Shown: piece after piece, positions 1 to 8,303 of the stretch
How positions within the stretch are numbered: the first letter of the stretch is position 1
How the letters are laid out: each line of letters opens with the position of its first letter
Source: Fibrobacter sp.
GTDB taxonomy: Bacteria > Fibrobacterota > Fibrobacteria > Fibrobacterales > Fibrobacteraceae
Length of the DNA stretch: 64,000 nt
Reading direction: 5' to 3'
NCBI GenBank assembly: GCA_024399065.1
Contig: JAKSIB010000006.1
Coordinates: 1-64,000 of the forward strand
Notes under the pieces: model-generated
The model's database searches: none
What the model saw: the letters and a program-made list of their open reading frames with translations, nothing else
Told to the model about the DNA's origin: nothing
Translations under genes and position numbers: made by a program

Positions 1-5
1 CTACT

Positions 6-2642
6 ATGACTTCTGCGCAAGTGCGCGAATCCTTTATCAAGTTCTTTGAATCCAAGGAACACTTGTTCGTCCGCAGCTCCCCGGTGGTGCCCCACGACGA
101 CCCGACTTTGATGTTCACCAACGCTGGTATGAACCAGTTCAAGGCAATCTTCTTGGGTGATAATCCCAAGGGCTGGAAGCGTGCTTGCAACAGCCAGAAG
201 TGCCTCCGCGTTTCCGGTAAGCATAACGACCTTGACGTTGTGGGTCGCGACAACTACCACCACACCTTCTTCGAAATGCTGGGCAACTGGTCCTTCGGCG
301 ACTACTACAAGAAGGAAGCTATCGCTTGGGCATGGGAACTCTTGACCGAAGTCTGGAAGCTCCCCAAGGAACGCCTTTTTGCAACCGTCTATCAGGACGA
401 TGACGAAGCTTGGCAGATCTGGAAGGACGTTTCCGGTCTTCCCGATGACCGCATCATGCGCTTCGACGCTCATTCCAACTTCTGGGAAATGGGCGATACC
501 GGTCCTTGCGGCCCCTGCTCCGAAATTCATTACGACCGCGGCGACCTGGCTACCCAGGCTGAAACCTTCAAGGACCCGATTTTGGGCGTGAACGGCGAAA
601 ACGACCGCTACATCGAAATCTGGAACAATGTGTTCATGCAGTACGAACGCATTAGCGACGGCTCCCTCATTCCGCTGAAGGCAAAGAACGTGGATACCGG
701 TATGGGTTTCGAACGTATCTGCGCCATCCTTCAGGGCAAGCGTAGCAACTACGACACCGACGTGTTCACCCCGATTATTTCCAAGGTTGCTGAACTTTCC
801 GGTGTTCCTTACACCGACGACGAAAACGGTACTCCTCACCGCGTGATCGCAGACCACATCCGCGCAGTTTCCTTCGCTATTGCCGACGGCGCTCTCCCGT
901 CTAACGAAGGCCGTGGCTACGTGCTCCGCCGCATTCTCCGCCGTGCAAGCCGCTTTGCTCGCCTCCTCGGCCAGAAGGAAGCCTTCATTTACAAGCTGGT
1001 CCAGGTTCTTGCTGATACCATGGGCGAAGCATTCCCCGAAATCCGTCAGCGTCAGGCTTTCGTTACCGAAGTCATCAAGAGTGAAGAAGACCGCTTCATC
1101 AAGACTCTGGACGCAGGTCTCGAACGTTTCGAAGCCATCGTTGCTGAAATGGGTTCCGCAAAGGTTGTGCCGGGCGACAAGGTCTTCGTGCTTTACGATA
1201 CCTACGGTTTCCCGCCGGACCTCACTGGCATCCTCGCCGAAGAAAAGGGCCTCACCATCGATGAAGCCGGCTTCGAAAAGTGCATGGAAGAACAGAAGGA
1301 ACGTGCCCGCGCCAACATGAAGCAGGGCATCAATACCATGGGTACCGAAGGCTGGACCCAGTACTCCGAAGCTTCTACCAACTTCGTTGGTTACGAACTG
1401 TCCGCTTGCGAAACTAAGGTTGTCCGCTACCGCGAAGACAAGGGCGTTCTTTCCATCGTTCTTGAAACTTCCCCGTTCTATGCCGAAATGGGTGGCCAGG
1501 TTGGCGACAAGGGTATGCTGGTTTCCAAGGATCTTGAAATCGCCGTGTTCGACACCGTGAAGGTGAACGACACCGCTCTCTGCCGCGGTAAGGTGGTGAA
1601 GGGTGAAGCCAACGAACAGACCATGGGTGGCGTGTTCATGGCAACCGTCGATGACGAACGTCGCATGGACATCCGTCGCAACCATTCCGCTACTCACTTG
1701 GTTCAGGCCGCTCTCCGCGAAGTGCTGGGCACTCACGTACAGCAGCAGGGTAGCTTGGTGACTCCGGATTCCCTCCGCTTTGACTTTACTCACTTCAATG
1801 GCATGACTGCTGAAGAAATTCAGAAGGTCGAAGACATCGTGAACGCAAAGATCATGGAATGCCTGCCGGTCCACACCGACGTCATGGGCGTTGACGAAGC
1901 CAAGGCTTCTGGCGCTATGGCTCTCTTCGGCGAAAAGTATGGCGATACCGTACGCGTTGTGAAGATGGGTGCCGCTGGCGAAGAATTCTCCAAGGAACTT
2001 TGCGGTGGCTTGCATGTTGTGAATTCCGGTAACATCGGTATGGTGAAGATCGTTTCTGAATCCAGCGTTTCTGCCGGTGTCCGCCGTATCGAAGCCGTCA
2101 CTGGCCGCGGTGCCATGGCAATGCTTCGTGCAGGTGCCCAGATTGTGAACGCTCTCCGCGACCGTCTCCGTTGCAAGGATGCCGAAGTCCTGGATCGTAT
2201 CCAGCAGTCCTTCGAAAAGACCCAGTCTCTTGAAAAGGCTCTCCAGTCCGTGAAGCTGGAACTGGCTACCATGATTGCTGGCGACGTTCTGAACGGCGGT
2301 CTGGACGTTATGGGTGTCATGCTCTACATTCGCGAGTTTGATATGCCGGAAGATAAGTACAAGGAACTCCTGGACGGTATCCAGAACAAGCTGGACAAGG
2401 GCGCTGTAGCTGTCATTGCGAACAAGGTAAATGGCGCTGGCTCCATCGCAGTGATCGTTGGCAAGGACGTTCAGGCCAAGGGCATCAAGGCAGGCGACAT
2501 GGTTCGCGACCTGGCTGCTGCATGTAACGGTAAGGGCGGTGGCCGTCCGGACCGCGCACAGGCCGGTACTCGCGAACCCGAAAAGATTAGCGCTGCTATC
2601 AAGGACGCTAACAACTGGATCCGTGCTAAACTGACCGCTTAG
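6..2642 (+). CDS. alaS: Alanyl-tRNA synthetase
   Basis: Charges tRNA-Ala with alanine in the cytoplasm. The 878-residue length is normal for the family. The N-terminal class II catalytic core opens with the typical PHDDPTLMFTNAGMNQF block, and GPCGPCSEIHYDRG follows near residue 165. The editing domain has its zinc ligands in HSATH (about residues 560-564) and CGGLH (about 665-669). The C-Ala domain ends with GGGRPDRAQAGT. The start fits the family because residues 2-15 align with the usual N-terminus; only five bases precede it in the window, so promoter and RBS cannot be seen. No frame disruption. Identification is secure. Confidence 0.98.
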   Translation: MTSAQVRESFIKFFESKEHLFVRSSPVVPHDDPTLMFTNAGMNQFKAIFLGDNPKGWKRACNSQKCLRVSGKHNDLDVVGRDNYHHTFFEMLGNWSFGDYYKKEAIAWAWELLTEVWKLPKERLFATVYQDDDEAWQIWKDVSGLPDDRIMRFDAHSNFWEMGDTGPCGPCSEIHYDRGDLATQAETFKDPILGVNGENDRYIEIWNNVFMQYERISDGSLIPLKAKNVDTGMGFERICAILQGKRSNYDTDVFTPIISKVAELSGVPYTDDENGTPHRVIADHIRAVSFAIADGALPSNEGRGYVLRRILRRASRFARLLGQKEAFIYKLVQVLADTMGEAFPEIRQRQAFVTEVIKSEEDRFIKTLDAGLERFEAIVAEMGSAKVVPGDKVFVLYDTYGFPPDLTGILAEEKGLTIDEAGFEKCMEEQKERARANMKQGINTMGTEGWTQYSEASTNFVGYELSACETKVVRYREDKGVLSIVLETSPFYAEMGGQVGDKGMLVSKDLEIAVFDTVKVNDTALCRGKVVKGEANEQTMGGVFMATVDDERRMDIRRNHSATHLVQAALREVLGTHVQQQGSLVTPDSLRFDFTHFNGMTAEEIQKVEDIVNAKIMECLPVHTDVMGVDEAKASGAMALFGEKYGDTVRVVKMGAAGEEFSKELCGGLHVVNSGNIGMVKIVSESSVSAGVRRIEAVTGRGAMAMLRAGAQIVNALRDRLRCKDAEVLDRIQQSFEKTQSLEKALQSVKLELATMIAGDVLNGGLDVMGVMLYIREFDMPEDKYKELLDGIQNKLDKGAVAVIANKVNGAGSIAVIVGKDVQAKGIKAGDMVRDLAAACNGKGGGRPDRAQAGTREPEKISAAIKDANNWIRAKLTA

Positions 2643-2688
2643 CCCAAAATTCAAAAAAGAACCTACGACTGGGCTTCGCTCTCGCCAC

Positions 2689-2719
2689 CACGACTCATTA
2701 ATATGAGTCGCTTGTGGCT
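2689..2719. repeat. Intergenic palindrome with perfect 8-bp arms
   Basis: The arms CGACTCAT and ATGAGTCG flank a TAAT centre (2692-2711), and partly matched flanks (CCAC / GTGG) extend the pairing outward. It lies between alaS and its terminator. It could be an operator, a dispersed repeat or part of a structured alaS 3' end. No function is assigned. Confidence 0.4.
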
Positions 2720-2784
2720 CACAAAGCTCGGTTAACTAGGCTCCAGGAACGAGGTCTGAGGCTCGAATACTCCTCGGAAAAACA

Positions 2785-2817
2785 AGGTCTCCGCAACTCA
2801 GCGGGGACCTGTTTTTC
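2785..2817 (+). terminator. Rho-independent terminator after alaS
   Basis: A 10-bp stem (AGGTCTCCGC / GCGGGGACCT, one G-U pair) with a 6-nt loop is followed by GTTTTT. It ends the alaS transcript immediately before the promoter of the next operon. Confidence 0.85.
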
Positions 2818-2823
2818 TATAAT
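2818..2823 (+). promoter_or_regulatory. -10 box for the S26/PqqD/ABC cassette
   Basis: TATAAT directly follows the terminator T-run and ends 12 nt before the ATG at 2836. No convincing Shine-Dalgarno sequence lies between, so the leader would be very short. Confidence 0.5.
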
Positions 2824-2835
2824 AAACTAACAAGT

Positions 2836-3282
2836 ATGAATTCCGCTTTTTCCGATGAAAACATTATTGCCGAGGCCATCAGGCTTGTAGAGGATGGGGT
2901 GAGCGTAACTTTCCCTGTGAATGGCCGTAGCATGCTTCCCTTTATTGTGGGGGGCAAGGAAAGTGTGATTCTCGTAAAACCGACCGATATAAAGGTTGGA
3001 CACATTGTGCTTGCGTGGGTGGATAATAAGCGATACGTGGTTCATCGGGTGTCCAAAATTGTGGACGAAAATGTGTTCCTGATGGGCGATGGCAACCTTG
3101 CCTTTGGGGAACGCTGCAAAATGTCAGACGTAAAGGCCTTGGCCACTCATGTGGTGAACTCCGACGGAAAAAGCCGAAACCTTTATTCAAAACCCCGCAA
3201 GATAGGCTCTCGGGCGTGGATCTTTCTTCGCCCTATTAGAAAGTATTTACTTTTTATCTATAGAGTTTTTCACAGGAATTGA
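2836..3282 (+). CDS. S26 (S24/S26) family signal-peptidase-like serine protease
   Basis: A 148-residue protein with the signal-peptidase fold motifs. The nucleophile box is GRSMLP (Ser32), followed by VVHRV (His70), where a bacterial type I signal peptidase has Lys. The Ser-His pairing is that of SipW/ER-type enzymes. GDGN at 84-87 corresponds to the last conserved box. There is no N-terminal membrane anchor; a hydrophobic, basic stretch at the very C-terminus (about residues 127-146) may tether it. It opens a three-gene cassette, with the PqqD-like gene 3 nt downstream and then an ABC exporter. From that context it probably trims a peptide or leader exported by the cassette. Family call is good; substrate unknown. 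Confidence 0.8.
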   Translation: MNSAFSDENIIAEAIRLVEDGVSVTFPVNGRSMLPFIVGGKESVILVKPTDIKVGHIVLAWVDNKRYVVHRVSKIVDENVFLMGDGNLAFGERCKMSDVKALATHVVNSDGKSRNLYSKPRKIGSRAWIFLRPIRKYLLFIYRVFHRN

Positions 3283-3285
3283 TTT

Positions 3286-3555
3286 ATGAAATTGAAAAGC
3301 GGTTATGTACTGCGTGATGTTTGTGGAGAACAGGTGATTATGGGGGAGGGCCTTGGTGCTCTCAACTTTGGCCGTTTGCTTTGTTTGAACGAGACTGCTG
3401 CGTGGCTCTGGCAGCGTGCAGCTGAACAGGGTGACTTTTCTGTTGACAGCTTAAGCGAAGCCCTGTGCCAGGAATACAACGTTTCTCTGGAGCAGGCAAA
3501 AACTGATGTCGCCGCCATTGTTGGCGAGTGGCAGAAGGTCGGTGTGATTGAATGA
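3286..3555 (+). CDS. PqqD-like peptide-binding (RRE) protein
   Basis: An 89-residue protein matching PqqD/lasso-B1-type RiPP recognition elements. It starts with a beta region (LKSGYVLRDVCGEQVIMGEG), continues with the family's LNETAAWLWQ segment at about residues 36-45, and ends with a helical half. Such proteins bind leader peptides and present them to a modifying enzyme, protease or exporter. It sits between the S26 protease and the ABC exporter and overlaps the exporter start by 4 nt (ATGA), so the three are translationally coupled. No radical SAM, cyclase or other modifying enzyme lies beside it. Confidence 0.8.
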   Translation: MKLKSGYVLRDVCGEQVIMGEGLGALNFGRLLCLNETAAWLWQRAAEQGDFSVDSLSEALCQEYNVSLEQAKTDVAAIVGEWQKVGVIE

Positions 3556-5174
3556 AATATCTAGCTTGGCTATGGCATAACACTTCGGGAATCCGAGGCA
3601 ATATTGTGGTGCGCGTCCTTGTGGGCGTCGTACGAGTTGTCCTTGGCTTGTATGTAGTGTGGCTTAGCAAGCAGTTCATTGATGATACCATTCGCTCGGG
3701 TTCGGACGCAGACGTAATTCGCATGGCGGTCCTTTTGCTGGCTACTGTTCTTGGCGGTGTTATCTTGCGCCAGATTTATTCCTATATGACCACGTCTGCG
3801 ACGATTCGCAAGGAGAATGAAGTCCGCCTACGAATGTTCGGCAGTTTATTCAAACGAAATCTTTTTGGTGAAAAAGTCCTTTTGTCTGGCGATGTGACGT
3901 CCCGCATGTCCAAAGATGTGGAACAAGTTTGCGGTGTAACTGCGGAATCTATTCCCCAGGTAATTGTAACTTGCTGCCAGTTTGTTGGCGCCTTCCTGAT
4001 GCTCCGTTTTTTTGATGTGCGTCTTGCCTGGGCTCTGATTTTGATGACGGTGGCTTTTGCGTTCTTCGGAAAGCTCATTGCCAGAAAGCTCCGCAATATG
4101 ACATCTGAAATTCGCAAGAAGGAAAGTGAGATCCAGATGCATGTGCAGGAAACGGTGGAGCATAACGCTGTGCTCCGTTCCCTTTCCAGCGAAAACTGGA
4201 TGAGCTCAGAATTGAATTCCAAACAAAGCGATTTGAAAAGCCGCGTGCTGCATCGCGCCCGCTTTACGGTAACGGCACGTCTCTTTATTGGTTCTGCTTT
4301 TAGCTTGGGTTATATGCTAGCTTTCGTGTGGGGCGGTATCGGCCTTCGTAGCGGTGCCATTACTTTCGGCGTCATGACTTCTTTCCTGCAGTTAGTGATG
4401 CAGGTGCAACAGCCTATCTTGAATTTGCTGACCGAAGCACCTCGCATAATTCATGCGACGGCAAGCATTGATCGATTGGAAGAACTTGCGGACGTTGGAA
4501 CCTCCGCAGAAAATTCCGCAGACACGACAGCAGACGCTTCCGCGGACGTCGCCGCAACCTCCAACGCGTCGGGCATCAGTGTCAAAGATCTCACCTTCCG
4601 TTACGCCGACAGCGAAAACAACGTCCTTGATCATTTCAGTTATGATTTTAAGCCGGGTTCCCGTACAGCGGTGATGGGTGAGACTGGCAGTGGCAAGACC
4701 ACATTGTTCCGCCTGATGCTAGGCCTTGTAAGACCTGCGTCCGGCTCTGTTTCCGAAAATCTCAACAAGAACGATTTTGTTTTTGTGCCTCAGGGAAACA
4801 CTTTGCTTAGCGGCTCCGTCCGTTTTAATCTGCAAGTTGCAAAGCCCGACGCCTCCGACGAAGAACTGAAAAAAGTTCTCCATACGGCCTGTGCCGATTT
4901 CGTAAACGAACTTCCCAATGGAATTGATTCTGTTCTTGGTGAGCGTGGCTGCGGTCTAAGCGAAGGTCAGGCTCAGCGTATTGCCATTGCCCGCGGCTTG
5001 CTCCGCCCGGGTAACATTCTGCTGTTGGATGAAATCAGTGCTTCTTTGGATGAACAGACTGAACACGAACTTTTCCGTAGAATTTTCGAAGCCTATCCTC
5101 AAAAGACTATGATCTTTATTACCCATCGCAAGGCTGTCTGTGAACTCTGCGACGATGTGATTCATCTTTCCTAG
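3552..5174 (+). CDS. ABC exporter, fused membrane and ATPase domains
   Basis: A 540-residue MsbA/lasso-D-type half transporter. The N-terminal part (residues 1-300) carries six hydrophobic segments. The ATPase domain has Walker A GETGSGKTT near residue 375, signature LSEGQ near 470, and Walker B ILLLDE near 489, all intact. There is no N-terminal C39 peptidase domain, so any leader cleavage must come from another protein, plausibly the S26 protease two genes upstream. A disordered Ser/Ala/Asp-rich link (about residues 315-338) joins the two halves. It ends the cassette at a hairpin terminator. Peptide or RiPP export is inferred from context; lipid or drug export cannot be excluded. Confidence 0.88.
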   Translation: MKYLAWLWHNTSGIRGNIVVRVLVGVVRVVLGLYVVWLSKQFIDDTIRSGSDADVIRMAVLLLATVLGGVILRQIYSYMTTSATIRKENEVRLRMFGSLFKRNLFGEKVLLSGDVTSRMSKDVEQVCGVTAESIPQVIVTCCQFVGAFLMLRFFDVRLAWALILMTVAFAFFGKLIARKLRNMTSEIRKKESEIQMHVQETVEHNAVLRSLSSENWMSSELNSKQSDLKSRVLHRARFTVTARLFIGSAFSLGYMLAFVWGGIGLRSGAITFGVMTSFLQLVMQVQQPILNLLTEAPRIIHATASIDRLEELADVGTSAENSADTTADASADVAATSNASGISVKDLTFRYADSENNVLDHFSYDFKPGSRTAVMGETGSGKTTLFRLMLGLVRPASGSVSENLNKNDFVFVPQGNTLLSGSVRFNLQVAKPDASDEELKKVLHTACADFVNELPNGIDSVLGERGCGLSEGQAQRIAIARGLLRPGNILLLDEISASLDEQTEHELFRRIFEAYPQKTMIFITHRKAVCELCDDVIHLS

Positions 5175-5181
5175 TAGAATC

Positions 5182-5209
5182 GGTGGGCGACAGCTCACCT
5201 TTCTTTTTC
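5182..5209 (+). terminator. Terminator of the S26/PqqD/ABC operon
   Basis: A 7-bp stem (GGTGGGC / GCTCACC, one G-U pair) with a GACA loop is followed by TTTCTTTTT. The 3' arm contains the stop codon of the convergent GSCFA gene. Confidence 0.65.
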
Positions 5210-6172
5210 TTGAGATAAATCCAATCCGTTGATTTCTTTTTCCAACAACGTGGCTTTTTCAAGGATTTGCTGCGCAAGTGCTGCGGTCTCTGCGGAGTCG
5301 GGATTGATGACGCGGTGGTTTGCGGTCTTCATGAATTTTTCAACCCGTTTCATGTTGGCAATAGTAGTTTCGCTGCAGTAGGCGTTACACATTTTTTCAA
5401 AGATGTAGTCTTCAGCAACTTTGGAAAGGTGAGTCATGTCCTCGGCGTAGAAACGGTAGTCACGTAATTCGTCCATAACGATTTCGTAACTGGGGAAGTA
5501 AGTGACGTCGGCGCAGCCTATGTTTGCGGATGAAACTTTGTTTACGGAAGATGCATCGTTTGCGAATTCTTGACAAACTTTATCAACGGCAAGGTGCAGC
5601 GTAGACTTGGACAAATTGTTTCCGTGGGCTCCGTCGTTTAGATGGCGAATCGGTGAAACGGTGAAAACAATTTTTACGTCATCCTGAGCGAAGCGAAAGA
5701 TCCACTTACACGTTCTCTTCAACGCCTCTGCGGCTTCCTCCACAGAAATTAACCTACGTTCAAAAAAATCTGCGGGTTCCTTATGGCAATTGGCCACGGC
5801 CTTTCCCGATTCCTTCAAGAAGTAAACGAATGCCGTTCCTAAGGTAATAAAGACAACGTCAGTTTTCTTTAAAAAGTCTCGGGTCTCCGCGACAACTTCT
5901 TGCAATTCTGCTTCAGAGAAATTTCCTTGATAATCCCAGCGACACCAGGTCTCGGTACTGTCCCCATTTCCCCCAGCGATTTTCTTGAAGAAATTTTCAA
6001 TGGACAGCGGGTTGTACAAAACACCCAGGGGGTTCACCAAAGTATGAAACTTTCGTTCCGTAAAACGTTTGGAAATGTTGTCTGCAAAGCAGGATCCTAT
6101 AAAAACCAGATTGGATTTGTAATCAATCTTAAAATTTGATTCAGAAAGCGTAACTTTGGTCGAAAAATCCAT
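5195..6172 (-). CDS. GSCFA-domain protein
   Basis: A 325-residue protein of the GSCFA family (an SGNH/GDSL-hydrolase-like fold). The naming motif occurs as FIGSCFADN at about residues 25-33, followed by NPLGVLYNPLSI, and later VKIVFTVSPIRHLNDG with the conserved catalytic-type region. Its biochemical role is unknown; the fold suggests an esterase or acyl transferase acting on surface glycans. Between two conserved blocks it reads FRFAQDD, the translation of a widespread dispersed DNA repeat (5678-5703). It is divergent from the GH43 gene, with 80 nt between starts. No signal peptide. Confidence 0.85.
   Translation of the reverse strand: MDFSTKVTLSESNFKIDYKSNLVFIGSCFADNISKRFTERKFHTLVNPLGVLYNPLSIENFFKKIAGGNGDSTETWCRWDYQGNFSEAELQEVVAETRDFLKKTDVVFITLGTAFVYFLKESGKAVANCHKEPADFFERRLISVEEAAEALKRTCKWIFRFAQDDVKIVFTVSPIRHLNDGAHGNNLSKSTLHLAVDKVCQEFANDASSVNKVSSANIGCADVTYFPSYEIVMDELRDYRFYAEDMTHLSKVAEDYIFEKMCNAYCSETTIANMKRVEKFMKTANHRVINPDSAETAALAQQILEKATLLEKEINGLDLSQEKER
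5678..5703. repeat. Dispersed GTCATCCTGAGCGAAGCG-type repeat inside a gene
   Basis: The sequence begins GTCATCCTGAGCGAAGCG and ends AAGATCC. It matches the common bacterial intergenic repeat of that type, but lies in frame inside the GSCFA gene, giving RFAQDD on the minus strand. Recognition is from memory of the repeat, not from a search. Confidence 0.6.
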
Positions 6173-6212
6173 ACATTTAAATGTAATTATTTGTAGGAAT
6201 GTTCAAAACATT
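6173..6212. promoter_or_regulatory. Two perfect palindromes in a divergent promoter region
   Basis: ACATTTAAATGT (6173-6184) abuts the GSCFA start codon. AATGTT-CAA-AACATT (6198-6212) lies 4 nt upstream of the GH43 -10 box. Both are good repressor or activator operator candidates for the divergent pair. The cognate regulator is not identifiable. Confidence 0.45.
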
Positions 6213-6216
6213 TGCC

Positions 6217-6222
6217 TATATT
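6217..6222 (+). promoter_or_regulatory. -10 box of the GH43 gene
   Basis: TATATT 30 nt upstream of the chosen start at 6253. No clear -35 element. An inverted repeat lies immediately upstream. Confidence 0.5.
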
Positions 6223-6252
6223 TCTTTATGGATTAGGGAAAGGATGGACTAT

Positions 6253-8232
6253 ATGAAATTTGGGTGCGCCAAAAACGCTGTCTCTGCGTTGACGATTTTT
6301 GCGACGGTTTTGACCCCGGCTTTTGCTGCCGATTGGTATGCCAAGGAAACCCAGTGGGCCGGCCATGATCCGGATATTATCCGTTATGAAGATGGTTATG
6401 CCTTGATGACCACGGACAATCATCTTTTGATGCAAACTTCGGAAGATGCTTTGAACTGGAAGAAGGGTGAGCCAGCTATGCCCACCTTTGAAAAATGGCT
6501 TTTCAATTACGCTCCCAATATGATTGATATTTGGGCTCCCGATATTCATTATATTGGTGGCGAATATCGCGTGTATTATTGCGGCTCTGAAATGGGAATT
6601 CGTTCCTCTGGAATGGGCTTTATGTCCAGTAAGGAAATCGACCCGACGAAACCTGGTTACGGTTGGACGGATCAGGGTGAAGTGATTCATACTGTCAAGA
6701 CCGATGCTTATAATGCCATCGATGCTGCAGTCTATCAGGACTTGCAAGGTAAGGTTTGGATGGCCTTCGGCTCTTGGGGCACGGGCATTCACATTATTGA
6801 ACTTGACGAAAAAACAGGTAAGCCGGTTAAGGGCGCTGAACAAATTAATATCGCCAATCGCGGTGGTTCCGGTGTGGAAGGTGCCAGCGTCATTGAACAT
6901 AATGGCAAGTACTTCCTTTTTACTGCATGGGATAATTGCTGCAAGACTGGAGCCAACCTCGAAGGCAATTCCTATAAGACCGTCGTGAATCGAGCTAACG
7001 CCATTACGGGTCCGTATTTGGACCGTACTGGAAAAGAAGCTCTGAAGGGTGGTGGAACAATCCTCCTCCAGCGTTATGGTCGTTATTATGGTCCTGCCGG
7101 TGGCGAAGCCTTTGAAGATGTCAATCGCCTTCGTTTTGTGAACCATTATTACGATAAGAATGATACCGGTCGTGCAAAGATCCAGGTTCGCGATATTGTT
7201 TTTACTGAAGACAATTGGCCGGAACTGGGCCAGCCCTTTGTGGGTCGCTATTTGAGTGCCGAAGCGGAACATGGTATCTTGAGTAATGTTGAAATCACCG
7301 AAGGTGAAAAAGCTTCCAATGGTGAATATGTTAGTTACATCAATTATGCGGACAGTCGCATTCGTTTGCCTATGATTATTCCGCAGGCTGGTGACTACCT
7401 GATCCGTTACCGCTATGCCAATGATTGGACCGATGAGGGTTCTCACTTTGTTGACATTAATGGTGTAACTCGCGAAGTCAAGTTGCCTATTACGGGAGCC
7501 TGGGGCGAATTCCCGGAAAAGTCTATTGTCTATATTCCGGCAAAATTAAAACGTGGTAGCAACTACGTGGAAATTACAAAGGGCAAGAGCTATGGTGAAT
7601 TGGATCGCTTGGATTTCCTTCGCATTATCCGTGACACCATTCCTGCAAATGGTTTTGACAATGGTATTCGTATTCGTTTGGATGAAAAGGATCAAATGAT
7701 CATCAAGGATGGCGGCTACGCCATTTACGAAAACGTCATTACTGATTCCATTGTAGGTTCTTCTGTTCACGTGCAGATGAAAAACTGCGCAGGCGGTACA
7801 CTATCTCTTCGCAAGGATGGAAAGAAGGGTGATGAAATTTCCAAGTGCTCAATCCCTGCAACGTGCGGCGACACTAAGTGGGTGGATGTGAAGTGCTCTG
7901 ATCTTCCAAAGCTTTCTGGAGTTCAGGATTTCTATTTGACTGCTAGCGGCGTTAGCGGAGAACTTCTCGTGGGAAACATCAAGTTCTCTATGGCGGATTC
8001 TACGGAAAATTCCGAATCTGTTGAAAAACGCTCAATTACTCAAATCGCAAATCCAATGCATTACGATGCTGCATCCCGTAAGGTGTATCTGGTTGACACG
8101 ATGGACTGGATGATTTTTGATTTGAATGGCGTTATGGCTCGTAAGGGCTTTGGCCGTGAAATCAATTTGAATGATTTAAATCACGGAACCTACCTCGTTC
8201 GTGCCGGTGGAAGGGTTATTAAGGTCCGTTAA
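6253..8232 (+). CDS. Secreted GH43 glycoside hydrolase (arabinanase-like) with carbohydrate-binding modules
   Basis: A 659-residue secreted enzyme for plant-wall arabinan or arabinoxylan. The start at 6253 was chosen over upstream ATGs (6199, 6244) because a GGAAAGGA Shine-Dalgarno lies about 9 nt before it and a clean signal peptide follows, cleaved after PAFA. The five-bladed GH43 domain (to about residue 330) shows HDPDII (base Asp), NAIDAAVY (pKa-modulating Asp) and GVEGASV (acid Glu), plus APDIHY. Two beta-sandwich regions (about 335-460 and 475-585) resemble CBM6/35. The C-terminal 60 residues resemble a Por-type sorting tail. Exact specificity cannot be read from sequence alone. Confidence 0.88.
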   Translation: MKFGCAKNAVSALTIFATVLTPAFAADWYAKETQWAGHDPDIIRYEDGYALMTTDNHLLMQTSEDALNWKKGEPAMPTFEKWLFNYAPNMIDIWAPDIHYIGGEYRVYYCGSEMGIRSSGMGFMSSKEIDPTKPGYGWTDQGEVIHTVKTDAYNAIDAAVYQDLQGKVWMAFGSWGTGIHIIELDEKTGKPVKGAEQINIANRGGSGVEGASVIEHNGKYFLFTAWDNCCKTGANLEGNSYKTVVNRANAITGPYLDRTGKEALKGGGTILLQRYGRYYGPAGGEAFEDVNRLRFVNHYYDKNDTGRAKIQVRDIVFTEDNWPELGQPFVGRYLSAEAEHGILSNVEITEGEKASNGEYVSYINYADSRIRLPMIIPQAGDYLIRYRYANDWTDEGSHFVDINGVTREVKLPITGAWGEFPEKSIVYIPAKLKRGSNYVEITKGKSYGELDRLDFLRIIRDTIPANGFDNGIRIRLDEKDQMIIKDGGYAIYENVITDSIVGSSVHVQMKNCAGGTLSLRKDGKKGDEISKCSIPATCGDTKWVDVKCSDLPKLSGVQDFYLTASGVSGELLVGNIKFSMADSTENSESVEKRSITQIANPMHYDAASRKVYLVDTMDWMIFDLNGVMARKGFGREINLNDLNHGTYLVRAGGRVIKVR

Positions 8233-8250
8233 TTTGGTTTTAATGGCGTG

Positions 8251-8293
8251 AAAAGCTAAAATGTACTATATTAAACCTGTACTTTTAGCTTTT
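8251..8293. promoter_or_regulatory. Long inverted repeat surrounding a -10 box
   Basis: The arms at 8251-8266 and 8279-8293 share AAAAGCTAAAA/TTTTAGCTTTT plus GTAC/GTAC (one extra T on the left). The 12-nt loop begins with TATATT, the putative -10 of the next gene. It may be an operator masking the promoter, or an AT-rich terminator for the GH43 gene. Confidence 0.5.
8267..8272 (+). promoter_or_regulatory. -10 box of the GGGP synthase gene
   Basis: TATATT in the loop of the inverted repeat. The start codon is 31 nt downstream, preceded by AAGGCGTG as a weak Shine-Dalgarno. Confidence 0.45.
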
Positions 8294-8303
8294 AAGGCGT
8301 GTT

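Noticed and set aside
2702-2734. A 10-codon micro-ORF upstream of the S26/PqqD/ABC cassette as a precursor peptide
   Set aside because: It lacks a Shine-Dalgarno, lies upstream of the terminator that separates it from the cassette, and its ATG is part of a palindrome.
2643-2784. A tRNA or 6S RNA gene downstream of alaS
   Set aside because: No cloverleaf or 6S-like long helix could be drawn; only short hairpins are present.
6226-7446. A 406-codon antisense frame over the GH43 gene
   Set aside because: Shadow of a gene whose catalytic residues and signal peptide are clear on the plus strand.
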